Assembly: GCA_017441825.1 (NCBI GenBank)
Contig: JAFRVD010000090.1
Location: 1 to 33,021, forward strand
Origin: Lachnospiraceae bacterium
GTDB taxonomy: Bacteria; Bacillota; Clostridia; Lachnospirales; Lachnospiraceae
DNA: 33,021 nt
Direction of reading: 5' to 3'
Shown: piece after piece, positions 32,783-33,021 of the stretch
How positions within the stretch are numbered: position 1 is the first letter of the stretch
Layout of the letters: the number at the start of each line of letters is the position of its first letter
Notes under the pieces: model-generated
The model's input: the letters and a program-made list of their open reading frames with translations, nothing else
Databases searched by the model: none
What the model was told of the DNA's origin: nothing
Position numbers and translations under genes: made by a program

Positions 32783-33021
32783 ATGATCGTATCTTTTGAT
32801 CTGGACGACACTTTATTTGTTTCGCCCTCCAGGTTCAAAACCGAAGAAGAGTTAGGCTTTCCCTGGAATAAAATATATAAGGAAAGACTGAGATATGGCA
32901 CCAAAGCGCTGATCGAAAAGCTGCATAATCATGGGATACAGGTATGGATATATACTACTTCATTTAGATCTGAAAGATATATCCGAAGGCTTTTCAGGCA
33001 TTATGGCATAAAACTTGACCA
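32783..33021 (+). CDS. HAD-superfamily hydrolase, N-terminal part (continues beyond window)
   Basis: 79 complete codons before the window ends. ATG 32783 is preceded by AAGGAA. The start MIVSFDLDDTLF holds the HAD motif I DxDxT with the nucleophile and proton-donor aspartates, and IQVWIYTTSFRSERYI carries motif II (Thr/Ser). HAD enzymes are mostly phosphatases. Short HAD proteins of this type appear beside immunity-type genes in Firmicutes, but the partner is not known. Confidence 0.85.
   Translation, partial: MIVSFDLDDTLFVSPSRFKTEEELGFPWNKIYKERLRYGTKALIEKLHNHGIQVWIYTTSFRSERYIRRLFRHYGIKLD

Overview
The window looks like chromosome from a moderately GC-rich Firmicute, most probably a gut or rumen Lachnospiraceae-type clostridium. 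The reasons are strong AGGAGG-type ribosome binding sites, TTGACA/TATAAT and extended -10 (TGnTATAAT) promoters, an anchored BspA-like leucine-rich repeat protein, a lipoprotein xylanase, BaiH/FadH-like flavin oxidoreductases, and many plant-polysaccharide enzymes. This placement is inferred from gene content; no rRNA or tRNA gene is visible.

Layout. 1-4.1 kb: the tail of an FAD-dependent oxidoreductase; a minus-strand pair (gamma-carbonic anhydrase-like protein overlapping a clan GH-A glycosidase by ATGA); a FruK-type sugar-phosphate kinase; and a YwaF/TMEM164-like membrane protein. 4.1-6.7 kb: a cytoplasmic GH2 glycosidase. 6.8-14.3 kb: an envelope block made of a MacB/LolD-type ATPase, a 1227-residue FtsX-family permease with extracytoplasmic coiled coils, a secreted protein with two poly-acidic tracts, and a membrane-anchored M14 zinc carboxypeptidase. 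14.4-20.3 kb: a URO-D-fold protein facing an MFS transporter, a truncated alpha/beta hydrolase, GH51 arabinofuranosidase, a YbaK-type deacylase and an SGNH hydrolase. 20.3-24.7 kb: a ferredoxin-type aldo/keto reductase divergent from an old-yellow-enzyme/FadH-like oxidoreductase, then an anchored LRR protein. 24.7-30.1 kb: a lipoprotein GH10 xylanase, a composite M16/GH2 pseudogene, a Gfo/Idh/MocA dehydrogenase and a type B carboxylesterase.

From about 30.1 kb the base composition becomes visibly AT-rich and the gene style changes: short orphan proteins resembling immunity or hypothetical families (DUF4304-like, DUF2691-like), a frame-broken short gene, and a HAD hydrolase cut by the window end. 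This island opens with the most surprising item in the window. An open frame at 30543-31262 begins as an unmistakable piece of the REC lobe of the type V CRISPR nuclease Cas12a and ends, in frame, in a winged-helix-like tail. No cas1/2/4, no RuvC or Nuc domain and no repeat array are present.

How it fits together. The GH10 enzyme acts outside on xylan, while GH51, GH2 and probably the GH-A enzyme lack signal peptides and act on imported oligosaccharides. The MFS transporter, esterase, SGNH hydrolase and dehydrogenase could support the same hemicellulose use. The envelope block is a separate function. Several loci show decay or recombination: the truncated hydrolase, the composite pseudogene and the Cas12a chimera.
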